Assembly (NCBI RefSeq): GCF_000271485.2 | Contig: NZ_AKVN02000001.1 | Span: 2,939,501-3,003,500 of the forward strand | Reading direction: 5' to 3' | Length of the DNA: 64,000 nt | From: Pelosinus fermentans DSM 17108 | Lineage (GTDB): Bacteria > Bacillota > Negativicutes > DSM-13327 | Shown here: positions 25,359 through 32,674 of the stretch, piece by piece | Position numbering within the stretch: the stretch's first letter is position 1 | Layout of the letters: every line of letters starts with the position of its first letter | Program-made: the position numbers and the translations under genes | Notes under the pieces: model-generated | The model's database searches: none | What the model saw: the letters and a program-made list of their open reading frames with translations, nothing else | What the model was told of the DNA's origin: nothing

Positions 25359-26528
25359 TTGTTATATAGAAAGTATGGAAAGACAAATGAAATGGTTTCT
25401 GTTCTGGGATTTGGCTGTATGAGGCTTCCTATAATCGGCGGTGATCCTACTAACATTGATGAAGGACAATCAATAGCAATGATTCGCCATGCAATCGATG
25501 AAGGTGTAAATTATATAGATACCGCATATCCATATCATGGCAAAGGTATGGCTTATGGTGGAGCTAGCGAACCTTTTGTAGCAAAAGCATTGAAAGATGG
25601 CTATAGAGAACGTGTAAAATTAGCTACGAAACTTCCTAGCTGGCTAATCAAAACACGGGCTGATATGGATAAATACTTAAATGAACAATTAAAACGTCTT
25701 GAGACAGATACCATTGATTTTTATTTAGTCCACTCACTTAGTGCTTCTACATGGCCCATCCTAAAAGAAGCAGGAATTAGTGAGTTCTTGGATCAGGCAA
25801 TTCAAGATGGCAGAATCAAACATGCAGGATTTTCATTTCATGAAAGAGTTGGCTTGTTCAAAGAAATCGTTGATTATTATGATTGGTCATTCTGCCAGAT
25901 TCAATATAATTATTTAGATGAAAATTATCAGGCTGGCAAAGAAGGATTGGAGTACGCAGCCAAAAAGGGATTGGGCATTGCTATTATGGAACCACTGAGA
26001 GGTGGAAAAATTGCTGAAAATCTTCCCAATGATGCTCTTTCCCTTTTTAATCAGGCAGATCAAAAAAGGACGCCTGTTGAATGGGCACTGCGCTGGGTAT
26101 GGAATCATCCTGAAGTATCAATTGCTTTAAGCGGCATGTCAGCTATGGAGCATGTTACAGAAAACCTTAAAATAGCTCAAGACGCTCATGCAAATTCATT
26201 AACCGAAAAGGAAATCAACATCATCAATCAAGTAAAGTCTATTTTTAAAGAACGAATAAAAGTTAATTGTACCGCTTGTGCCTATTGTATGCCTTGTCCT
26301 GCTGGCGTGAACATTCCGGGGTGTTTTACAATCCTCAATGATAATTTTATCTTTGGTGATAGTCCCGCAGTTAGAGAACGGCATAAATTTCTATATAATT
26401 TTCGCCTTGGATCACCAGCACATGCATCTAACTGTATAGAATGCGGTAAGTGTGAAAGCCATTGTCCTCAAAACATATCCATCCGCAAGGAATTACACAC
26501 CGTTAAAGAATTATTTGAATCCGCTTAA
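25359..26528 (+). CDS. Aldo/keto reductase with C-terminal 2x[4Fe-4S] ferredoxin domain
   Basis: A 389-residue fusion. Residues 1-290 are an aldo/keto reductase barrel with the tetrad Asp/Tyr in YIDTAYPYH, the lysine in KLATKLPSW and the histidine in DFYLVHS. The last ~100 residues carry two ferredoxin-type cluster motifs, CTACAYCMPCPAGVNIP and CIECGKCESHCPQNI. This architecture is common in anaerobes, where reduction may be coupled to ferredoxin rather than only NADPH. The frame opens with GTG at 25350, overlapping the AAGGAG ribosome site. The TTG at 25359 is eight bases away and yields the family N-terminus (M)LYRKYGKT, so I use it. Substrate unknown. Confidence 0.88.
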   Translation: MLYRKYGKTNEMVSVLGFGCMRLPIIGGDPTNIDEGQSIAMIRHAIDEGVNYIDTAYPYHGKGMAYGGASEPFVAKALKDGYRERVKLATKLPSWLIKTRADMDKYLNEQLKRLETDTIDFYLVHSLSASTWPILKEAGISEFLDQAIQDGRIKHAGFSFHERVGLFKEIVDYYDWSFCQIQYNYLDENYQAGKEGLEYAAKKGLGIAIMEPLRGGKIAENLPNDALSLFNQADQKRTPVEWALRWVWNHPEVSIALSGMSAMEHVTENLKIAQDAHANSLTEKEINIINQVKSIFKERIKVNCTACAYCMPCPAGVNIPGCFTILNDNFIFGDSPAVRERHKFLYNFRLGSPAHASNCIECGKCESHCPQNISIRKELHTVKELFESA

Positions 26529-26559
26529 CCTTACTTAAGAATTAAATTACTACTAGAAC

Positions 26560-26606
26560 AAGCAACTACGATAGCATTGGTCTGCTATTTTAGTTGCTTT
26601 TCTTTC
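26560..26606 (+). terminator. Terminator of the aldo/keto reductase gene
   Basis: AGCAACTA..ATAGCA pairs with TGCTAT..TAGTTGCT, followed by TTTTCTTTCTT. Confidence 0.82.
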
Positions 26607-26716
26607 TTCATATCATATCGATTTTAATACAAATATATTCATTTATAAAATTCATGATTGTAAGGATTTTAGGGTATCTTAAGATATTATAAAGAATCTT
26701 TAATGGAGGTCTTGCT

Positions 26717-26914
26717 ATGACTAAAAATTTATCTAAGAACCAAATTCATGAACTAACTATGCTCGTTTTAAACCAACTGGATTTTCAAGAAGCAAATGAA
26801 ACATCATCAGCTACGAATATAGCCGATGATGTTGTTCAAAAATATGCTGAAGTTTATGAAACTATTCAAAAAAAGAATACGCCACCGAAAGTCACAGTTT
26901 CTAATAATAAGTAA
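26717..26914 (+). CDS. Small protein of unknown function
   Basis: A 65-residue, mostly helical polar protein (MTKNLSKNQIHELTMLVLNQ ... VVQKYAEVYETIQKK). It has TGGAGG seven bases before the ATG and a strong terminator 26 bp after the stop. No family recognised. The pattern (short, soluble, own promoter and terminator) recurs in small genes of sporeforming anaerobes. Confidence 0.7.
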   Translation: MTKNLSKNQIHELTMLVLNQLDFQEANETSSATNIADDVVQKYAEVYETIQKKNTPPKVTVSNNK

Positions 26915-26939
26915 GCAAAAAAATAAATTGCTTCTCAAC

Positions 26940-26976
26940 AGCCCCTCTGATTTCATCTGAGGGGGCTTCTGTTTTT
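26940..26976 (+). terminator. Terminator after the small gene at 26717
   Basis: AGCCCCTC / GAGGGGGCT hairpin followed by TCTGTTTTT. Confidence 0.85.
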
Positions 26977-27116
26977 ACCCATAATAATATAGATAAATAT
27001 ATTATTTCATCTAGAAAGAAACTTTATATATATTCTAAATGAATTTCAAACAAAAGAATACGATATAAATTGTGTCCCCCATGTTATCAGCAATATCTAA
27101 GAAAGGAGTTTTTGAA

Positions 27117-27275
27117 ATGTCAATATCAGCCGTAAATGCAAGCATGAATAATCAATATTTAACGAACTTTCAAAAAGCGAATAAAACCGCTATACCTAAG
27201 GAAATTCCAAAGTTTACAACAATAACGCCTCCAAACAAAACCTTTGATTTCAAAGGCTTAACGCTCAAGGAATAA
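27117..27275 (+). CDS. Small protein of unknown function
   Basis: A 52-residue frame from the ATG at 27117, which follows AAAGGAG with eight bases. An upstream in-frame ATG at 27072 has no ribosome site. The product begins MSISAVNASMNNQYLTNFQK and ends PNKTFDFKGLTLKE, rich in Thr, Pro and Lys with no membrane segment. Not recognised. A long imperfect hairpin (27302-27355) follows. Confidence 0.55.
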   Translation: MSISAVNASMNNQYLTNFQKANKTAIPKEIPKFTTITPPNKTFDFKGLTLKE

Positions 27276-27301
27276 CAGCATTCCCCAATACTCTATTTAT
27301 G

Positions 27302-27355
27302 AATATCGTTAATATATACTTCCATTAAAAAGGAAAGTGTATATTAGCGATATTT
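27302..27355. repeat. Imperfect inverted repeat, about 22-bp arms
   Basis: AATATCGTTAATATATACTTCC (27302 onward) pairs with the inverse of GGAAAGTGTATATTAGCGATATT around ATTAAAAA, with few mismatches. There is no clean T-run; it may act as the 3' end of the gene at 27117. Confidence 0.6.
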
Positions 27356-27409
27356 CTCTAGTAACTCTGCTGAAATTCTCCTCAAACTGGAAAACTATTC
27401 ATTTGAATT

Positions 27410-27508
27410 CTATTTTTCCTTATATTTTATCATAAGCGATATCACTAATAGACAAATAAACATCCCCACAATCAGACCAATTCCAAAGTCGGCCAGATGA
27501 GTAATCAT
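27410..27508 (-). CDS. Small single-span membrane protein
   Basis: A 32-residue frame preceded by GAGGTGATTAAATAA. The product MITHLADFGIGLIVGMFICL (then LVISLMIKYKEK) is one membrane span with a short basic C-terminus. Its layout (short polar start, glycine-containing hydrophobic core, charged end) is typical of bacterial small membrane proteins. The function is unknown. Confidence 0.5.
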   Translation of the reverse strand: MITHLADFGIGLIVGMFICLLVISLMIKYKEK

Positions 27509-27765
27509 TTATTTAATCACCTCATTGCATTTTCCGTTATGCATGGCTTCCAAGATTCAACAACAATAATTTTTAGTCAAGGCAGAACGCTTCATTCTTT
27601 ATGTGGATGCTTTGAGCCATAACTCGGTTATCTTTGCCAGATATATTCTAATTATAAAGAAAATGTATTACAGTTTTGTTACAATATTTTCACATCCATT
27701 ATCTTTTATCCAATTGATCTTATTTTAATACATCAAAATCGCTCCTACACCTAAAACATGATTGC
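27509..27765. other. Intergenic stretch without recognisable features
   Basis: AT-rich sequence between the small membrane protein gene and the terminator of the pentapeptide-repeat gene. I see no supported reading frame, RNA or repeat here. Confidence 0.5.
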
Positions 27766-27801
27766 ATAAAAAAAGGATTCTAGCATATCGCTAGAATCCT
27801 T
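27766..27801 (-). terminator. Terminator downstream of the pentapeptide-repeat gene
   Basis: AAGGATTCTAG / CTAGAATCCTT (11 bp) with a T7 run on the minus strand. It lies 137 bp beyond the stop at 27938; no gene is evident between. Confidence 0.8.
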
Positions 27802-27937
27802 GTATTTCCTCAAACCTCTCCGATGTTAAGTATTTATGTTGGCAAATCATTTTTAACTAGTTTTATATCCTTTTCCCTTTCTAGTCATTGGCGAAGACTA
27901 AGGAACAAGTTAAGGTATAGCTTATAACAGTCAAATC

Positions 27938-29122
27938 CTATTTACTATTACCTCGCATATTCTCTTTCTCCGCTTTTTTAACTACATTCTTGGCGTAAAC
28001 CCTAGCGCGATTACCTACCTCCGAGGCTTTAGGTGAATATAGAGCAATCACTGCCTCTATTGACTGACTAGAATAACCTTGCTCTAACATCGTCTGCGCT
28101 ATTTCACAATCAACTTTGGCGTTCACTTCACTTCCCACATTTCTTGCGATAAAAAGGTTTAGACGATATTGATATTCTTGCATTGCCAGACTCTCTTTAT
28201 CTTGCTGCGATACTACTGCTGCATTGCCTTGCTCCTTAACAGAGGTTTGCCAAGGAGAGAGATCCAATCCTTTTACATCCGCTGCATTAACATCATAGAG
28301 CTTAGATTTATCACTAAATTTCGCCTCAGAAAAATCAGCATTAATTAAACTTACGTTTCTAAATTCATTAAGACTGCTTAAAGTAACCGCTCTAAAGTCA
28401 ACGCCGTCTAAATTGCAGTCAGCAAAACGCCCATACGCAATTTCAGATTGTTTAAAATCCATATTCTCTAAAGTACTCTTTTCAAAAGTAACATTCGTAA
28501 TTTTTGCTTTAGCTAACACAGATTCTTGCATTTCACAATCCTTAAATGCCACTGAGTACAAATCCGTATTTTCCAAAGAGGCATTCATAAATTTACAACC
28601 TTTCATTTGGCTCTCAATAATAGAAGCTTCATTAAAATTGGCGTGCCTAAAGTTAACATTTTCTCCATAAAACCAACTAATTTTTGATCCACTCAAATCA
28701 GCATCACTTAAGTTGACATCTTTAAATACATTTAAATCACTAAATTCAACATTCGCACTCTTAAAACTTGCATTTGCAAGGTTGCTCTCTTTAATACCTA
28801 CGCCTTCGATTCTAACATGGGACAAATTCACTTTTTGCATTGCGCAGCCAGTAAAATCCACGGTAGATAAATCTGCCCTTTCAAAATTGCCACCAATCAA
28901 AAGACCATTTTTAAACTCACCTTGCTTAATTATTGTATCACTAAAATTAGCACCACTTAAATTACACTCTTCAAAATTAACACTTTCAAATTTCCTGCCA
29001 GATAAGTCAAGTCCACTTAGATCACAATATTTAAAATTAATTTGCAATCCATCCTGTTGTTCCTCAATGATTTGGTTAAAATCCTCTTGGGTCATTTTTT
29101 TAAAAATTCCCTCTCGTCCCAT
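27938..29122 (-). CDS. Pentapeptide-repeat protein
   Basis: A 394-residue protein. Residues about 25-285 are tandem pentapeptides of the A(D/N)LXX type (for example DLSGLDLSGRKF, NLSGANFSDT, ADLSTVDFTGCA), which form a right-handed quadrilateral beta helix. The remaining ~110 residues are helical and charged (SQQDKESLAMQEYQYR, then EVGNRARVYAKNVVKKAEKE) and form a separate domain I do not recognise. Such proteins bind partners by shape or mimic DNA (as in the Qnr/MfpA gyrase protectors), but the helical tail is unlike Qnr. GGAGG is 11 bases before the chosen ATG; the ATG at codon 10 is a possible alternative start. Confidence 0.88.
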   Translation of the reverse strand: MGREGIFKKMTQEDFNQIIEEQQDGLQINFKYCDLSGLDLSGRKFESVNFEECNLSGANFSDTIIKQGEFKNGLLIGGNFERADLSTVDFTGCAMQKVNLSHVRIEGVGIKESNLANASFKSANVEFSDLNVFKDVNLSDADLSGSKISWFYGENVNFRHANFNEASIIESQMKGCKFMNASLENTDLYSVAFKDCEMQESVLAKAKITNVTFEKSTLENMDFKQSEIAYGRFADCNLDGVDFRAVTLSSLNEFRNVSLINADFSEAKFSDKSKLYDVNAADVKGLDLSPWQTSVKEQGNAAVVSQQDKESLAMQEYQYRLNLFIARNVGSEVNAKVDCEIAQTMLEQGYSSQSIEAVIALYSPKASEVGNRARVYAKNVVKKAEKENMRGNSK

Positions 29123-29440
29123 CTAACCTAAAACCTCCTTGCCTTCGTATCTCCATCATTCTACTTATTTATTAGACGAGCTTATAATCTTAGTGCAACA
29201 CTATGTAAAACAATAAACCATTTCTCTCTTACCATAGTTGAGAGTAAGGGAGTAGGAGTTATACAAAAAGAAGGTAGTTACCTCCGCCTAGCTTAAGAAT
29301 TCACTTACTCGAAAAAGCTAGTTTCCCTGTTTATATTCGCTATTGCACGATAATATCCTTGCAGTAGTGCCAGTCTTTTATTATATGAAATCACTCTCTC
29401 AATTCATTAGAACCCTTCAAATGAGGCAGAAGCTAACTTG
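29123..29440. other. Intergenic stretch without recognisable genes
   Basis: About 430 bp separate the pentapeptide-repeat gene and tRNA-Val. Apart from a 9-bp inverted repeat at 29441-29468 (GTTGCTAAT / ATTAGCAAC) and the tRNA terminator, I find no frame with a ribosome site. Confidence 0.5.
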
Positions 29441-29501
29441 GTTGCTAATGTAAAAGCAAATTAGCAACATTTCACTGTACTTAAGCTATCTTTAAGTAAA
29501 A

Positions 29502-29538
29502 CAAAAAACACTACAGGACTCACGAAGCCTTGTAGTGT
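29502..29538 (-). terminator. Terminator of tRNA-Val
   Basis: ACACTACA(A/G)G / CCTTGTAGTGT hairpin followed on the minus strand by TTTTTTGTTTT, 14 bp after the tRNA 3' end. Confidence 0.85.
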
Positions 29539-29551
29539 CTATATTCTTAAA

Positions 29552-29628
29552 TGGTGGGGTTAGGCGGACTCGAACCGCAGACCTCTTCGATGTCAACGAA
29601 GCGCTCTAACCAACTGAGCTATAACCCC
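29552..29628 (-). tRNA. tRNA-Val (anticodon GAC)
   Basis: Full cloverleaf: acceptor GGGGTTA/TAACCCC, D-arm with AGCTCAGTTGGTTAGAGC, anticodon stem CTTCG/CGAAG with loop TTGACAT (anticodon GAC), T-arm GGTTCGAGTCC. CCA is encoded. It is a single gene. Confidence 0.96.
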
Positions 29629-29749
29629 TTTATATTGCATATGTGCTGTATCAAAATACTATTCAGTAGAGCACTCTTTATATTATAGAGTATTCAAACT
29701 TGCTTTGCAAGTAGTTTTTATGTAGTTCTATTATGATCACAGCATTTAC

Positions 29750-30265
29750 TCAAAAATCACTCTCATATTCTCGAATGATCTCTTGAAGGCGAATTAAATT
29801 ATCAATAAGAGCTTCATTTGCATCTTCTCTTAATTCCTGAAGTAATGCAATAATAGCTTCATAGCTTGATTCGAGAGGCAGATCTCGTGTTTTTTTGATA
29901 TCAATATCAATCTCTTCTAATATCATAATTTCCATGATTTCTTCCATTTTTTCTTTTCCTAGTCGTTTAACACTTTCTAAGGTACTTTTGAGTAAATCAG
30001 CCGTTTCCTCAGTAACTTCTTTAACGCTAAGAATGTAATCCTCTTCTGTACGCTCAATGGTATAAAAAAGGTTGCCTCGCTCATTTGATCCTTCAAATAT
30101 AAATGGATCACCAAATTTTATGGCCTCTAGTATACGCTCTTCAACTTCTAAATAAATATCATCAAGACCCGTATGGCTCGTTTTTTCATCTCCAAAAGTT
30201 AAAGAATATTTTTTTCTTCCTTGTCCCACAATCGAATTTGTTTTGTCATTTTCAAAATCGCTCAC
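29750..30265 (-). CDS. Acidic protein of unknown function
   Basis: About 171 residues, strongly acidic. The first half looks mixed alpha/beta (KKYSLTFGDEKTS, then FGDPFIFEGSNERGNLFYTI). The second is helical with heptad-like leucines (ADLLKSTLESVKRLGKEKME, then AIIALLQELREDANEALIDN). The frame opens with an ATG at 30271 that touches the GGAGG site; the GTG at 30265 has seven bases of spacing and is preferred. I do not recognise the family. It stands alone next to the tRNA gene. Confidence 0.65.
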   Translation of the reverse strand: MSDFENDKTNSIVGQGRKKYSLTFGDEKTSHTGLDDIYLEVEERILEAIKFGDPFIFEGSNERGNLFYTIERTEEDYILSVKEVTEETADLLKSTLESVKRLGKEKMEEIMEIMILEEIDIDIKKTRDLPLESSYEAIIALLQELREDANEALIDNLIRLQEIIREYESDF

Positions 30266-30436
30266 TTGCATTCCTCCGTTACTGTCATTATTGTTTGAAA
30301 TAACTAATGATAGTTCGACTGCAAGCTATATTATTCCTCTTTCTTAATTGTTAAATAAGAAAGATCTTCTAAACTTTAAAACTGTCTTTTGTTTGGGTAT
30401 GCAATCAGTAATCATCATGCTTTTATTACTAATAAT

Positions 30437-30886
30437 TTAGCTTAATAGTAATTTTCCTCCTATTGCCAATAAAACAAGACCTAATATTTGATTCCATCCA
30501 TAACTGATTTGTGCTAAGCCGAATGCACCGAAGTGATCAATTAGTATGGCTGTTAATACTTGCCCCACAATGATTGCGGTTGTTGCATTGGCTGCTCCTA
30601 CTTCTGGAATGCTGGCAGCTACAAGATAAATAATTCCCACGCCAACTACTCCTCCAAGATAAACATACCAAGGGGCCTCGGCAAATGCGGATAAATTACC
30701 CTTACCCATTTTCATTCCGAATAATAGCAATAGGATTAGAATTGTACCTGTAATATGCACAACGAAAGTGGTCTCAAGAAGACCAATAACTTTACTCAAC
30801 CCTGCATTTAAAGCTCCCTGTACTGCCATGAGCACACCAGAAACGAAAGCCAATAACAATGCTAATGTATTCCCTGATATATCCAA
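30437..30886 (-). CDS. DMT-superfamily transporter (DUF606/YdcZ type)
   Basis: A 149-residue protein with five hydrophobic segments, including GNTLALLLAFVSGVLMAVQG, GGVVGVGIIYLVAA and ATTAIIVGQVLTAILIDHFG. That size and pattern match the half-size DMT proteins of the DUF606 family, which probably work as dimers. The frame opens with GTG at 30895 inside the ribosome site; the TTG at 30886, eight bases after GAGGAG, is the better start. Substrate unknown. Monocistronic. Confidence 0.83.
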   Translation of the reverse strand: MDISGNTLALLLAFVSGVLMAVQGALNAGLSKVIGLLETTFVVHITGTILILLLLFGMKMGKGNLSAFAEAPWYVYLGGVVGVGIIYLVAASIPEVGAANATTAIIVGQVLTAILIDHFGAFGLAQISYGWNQILGLVLLAIGGKLLLS

Positions 30887-30998
30887 TCTATACACTCCTC
30901 AAGCTAAATCTGTTTCTTCTCTCTTAGAGTAGTATCTTATTTGGCTTATCTTTATATACCAGCTAATGAATCAAAAACGAAAAAACACTTTTAATTCT

Positions 30999-31025
30999 AA
31001 AAAAAATACAGGCTTTACGCCTGTT
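30999..31025 (-). terminator. Terminator of the riboswitch-controlled 3D-domain gene
   Basis: ACAGGC / GCCTGT hairpin overlapping the stop codon, then ATTTTTTTT on the minus strand. Confidence 0.87.
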
Positions 31026-31614
31026 AATCTAAAATGTATACAATTACTTTCTTTCTGCCAAATTGCATTGCCTCACCATGGCTATCAAAGGCTAGATCAA
31101 TCTTATTCCCCTTTATAGCACCGCCGATATCATCTGCGATTGCGTGGCCATAGCCAGGAATGAATAACCTCGTTCCAAGGGGAATTACATTAGGATCAAC
31201 AGCTACGATTCCTTTACGTACTAAATTACCACCATATGTATGATTGGAGTTTCCAGCATCATAAGCACTATATGCAGATGCACTCATATTCAAGGATCTG
31301 CTATACCTGCTTGGATTGCCATCAGCACTGCCAGGACGACCTAAACACAGTAAAGTCTCTTTACCAACAACTCCATCAGCCAGTAAGCCGTTGCTAATTT
31401 GAAAATCTTTAATTGCCTTTAACGTTGCCTTCCCAAAAACACCATCAACTTCATCGAAGTAGAAACCTTTTTCTAAAAGTGACTTTTGAACCATTTGTAC
31501 ATCTTCACCGCGCATGCCAAACTTGATTAGTTTGTCCCCAGGTGCGGCAAAAACGACAGCACTACTCAGCAGCATGCACAGAACTAATGCAACTGCTACA
31601 TAAACCTTTTTCAT
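31024..31614 (-). CDS. Secreted peptidoglycan-binding/3D-domain protein (putative cell-wall hydrolase)
   Basis: A 196-residue secreted protein: signal peptide to about residue 23 (VVFAA), a PG_binding_1 domain (about 30-90: GMRGEDVQMVQKSLLEKGF, then DGVFGKATLKAIKDFQ) and a C-terminal 3D domain (about 105-196: LNMSASAYSAYD, then AVDPNVIPLGTRLFIPGYG, ADDIGGAIKGNKIDLAF). The three conserved aspartates that name the 3D (MltA-like, RpfB/YuiC/YocH) domain are visible. Such proteins are lytic transglycosylases. The gene lies directly behind a cyclic-di-AMP riboswitch, a known arrangement for cell-wall hydrolases in Firmicutes. Confidence 0.9.
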   Translation of the reverse strand: MKKVYVAVALVLCMLLSSAVVFAAPGDKLIKFGMRGEDVQMVQKSLLEKGFYFDEVDGVFGKATLKAIKDFQISNGLLADGVVGKETLLCLGRPGSADGNPSRYSRSLNMSASAYSAYDAGNSNHTYGGNLVRKGIVAVDPNVIPLGTRLFIPGYGHAIADDIGGAIKGNKIDLAFDSHGEAMQFGRKKVIVYILD

Positions 31615-31649
31615 TTGTCCACCTCTCTTTTATAACGATTCGGAGGTTA

Positions 31650-31815
31650 TTGATTACGCACACAATGCAATAACAAAAAACTCCTAACGTTCAGCCTCCG
31701 GGGTTAGCTGTCGGGATAGGGAAAAGAGAGATCGAAGAACACGCCCCTCCGTTTTAACGGATTATCCCCTGTGTTTATACTGGTTCCCCCGTACCTATAA
31801 GGATTCGGCATTATA
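31650..31815 (-). ncRNA. Cyclic-di-AMP riboswitch (ydaO-yuaA class) with expression platform
   Basis: Reading the minus strand from about 31810: GCCGAATCC, then GGTACGGGGGAACCA, AGGGGATAATCC, GGGGCGTGTTCTTCGATC, CCCTATCCCGACAGCTAACCCCGGAGG. These are the conserved blocks of the ydaO-yuaA aptamer in order. A terminator-like segment follows (GTTAGGAGTTTTTTG pairing back to CTAACCCC). This fits an OFF switch that ends transcription when c-di-AMP binds. It precedes the 3D-domain hydrolase gene by about 35 bp. Exact boundaries are approximate. Confidence 0.92.
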
Positions 31816-31818
31816 GAT

Positions 31819-31847
31819 ATAATACTATATTTTATGCAAATAGTCAA
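31819..31847 (-). promoter_or_regulatory. Sigma-A promoter of the riboswitch transcript
   Basis: TTGACT (31842-31847 on the minus strand) and TATTAT (31819-31824) are separated by exactly 17 bp. Transcription would start near 31812, at the 5' edge of the aptamer. Confidence 0.8.
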
Positions 31848-31856
31848 AATTAGTGT

Positions 31857-32564
31857 TCAAATTCCTAGTAAATCTGCCATTTGTTTAGTTACGATACCTG
31901 TAATCTCCATATTATGTTCTGCTTGATATGCTTCAACGGCTTGTTTTGTAACAGTTCCAAAGATACCATCAGCTCGGCTATTTAAATAACCTAATTCTTT
32001 TAGTTTCATTTGTAATACGGATACATCTGACCCCGTTAATTGATGTTTAAGAGTACGTTCTACTTTTATTTTACGTCCTTCAATCCGCACAGGAGTGCCG
32101 ATGGGTACCCATTCAAATAATTCTTCTACATCTTTGTTGCGCATACGGATACAGCCATGACTGGCAAACTGCCCAATAGACCAAGGTTTATTTGTTCCAT
32201 GTATCCCATATATTCCCCATGGTACATTAAGTCCAATCCAGCGGGTACCAAAGCCTGTACCCCAGTTGTAATCTTTCCATACTACATTCCACTCTCCGAT
32301 AGGTGTAGGAGTTTTATTTTTACCTACAGCAATTCGATATTTTTTATGTAAATTCCCATCACTATACACTTCTAATATCCTTTGGGATATTTTAATAACT
32401 ACACTGACTGTTCCAGAAGGCGCAGTCAGTGTTTGATTCTCAATCGCTGCTAATTCTTTCTCATCCATATATTCAAATCCTACCATTCCAAAAATAAGAC
32501 TCATTAATAATAGAATGGCAACGCTGTAAAATATCTGTTGTCGCCTGATCTTTACGATTGTCAC
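31857..32564 (-). CDS. L,D-transpeptidase (YkuD) with C-terminal peptidoglycan-binding domain
   Basis: A 235-residue protein. An N-terminal membrane anchor (VAILLLMSLIFGMVGF) is followed by a YkuD catalytic domain (about 50-155) with the motif HGTNKPWSIGQFASHGCIRM, where the cysteine is the nucleophile. A PG_binding_1 domain ends the protein (GSDVSVLQMKLKELGYLN, then GIFGTVTKQAVEAYQ). It cross-links peptidoglycan or edits stem peptides at the outer face of the inner membrane. Start is a GTG with GGAGGG six bases upstream. It stops just upstream of the riboswitch promoter, so the two wall genes are adjacent but separately controlled. Confidence 0.92.
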   Translation of the reverse strand: MTIVKIRRQQIFYSVAILLLMSLIFGMVGFEYMDEKELAAIENQTLTAPSGTVSVVIKISQRILEVYSDGNLHKKYRIAVGKNKTPTPIGEWNVVWKDYNWGTGFGTRWIGLNVPWGIYGIHGTNKPWSIGQFASHGCIRMRNKDVEELFEWVPIGTPVRIEGRKIKVERTLKHQLTGSDVSVLQMKLKELGYLNSRADGIFGTVTKQAVEAYQAEHNMEITGIVTKQMADLLGI

Positions 32565-32674
32565 ACCATTCCCTCCTTACTAAAACACTCTCTAAAAATA
32601 TATGTATTCAAGGAAGAAAATAGTATAATAGTATTTATACACTGTTAAATTCAACAAAATGGAGGTATTTACTT

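Noticed and set aside
29441-29468. GTTGCTAAT / ATTAGCAAC inverted repeat as a CRISPR repeat or operator
   Set aside because: It occurs once, with no array or adjacent gene start; it is kept only as a note in the intergenic entry.
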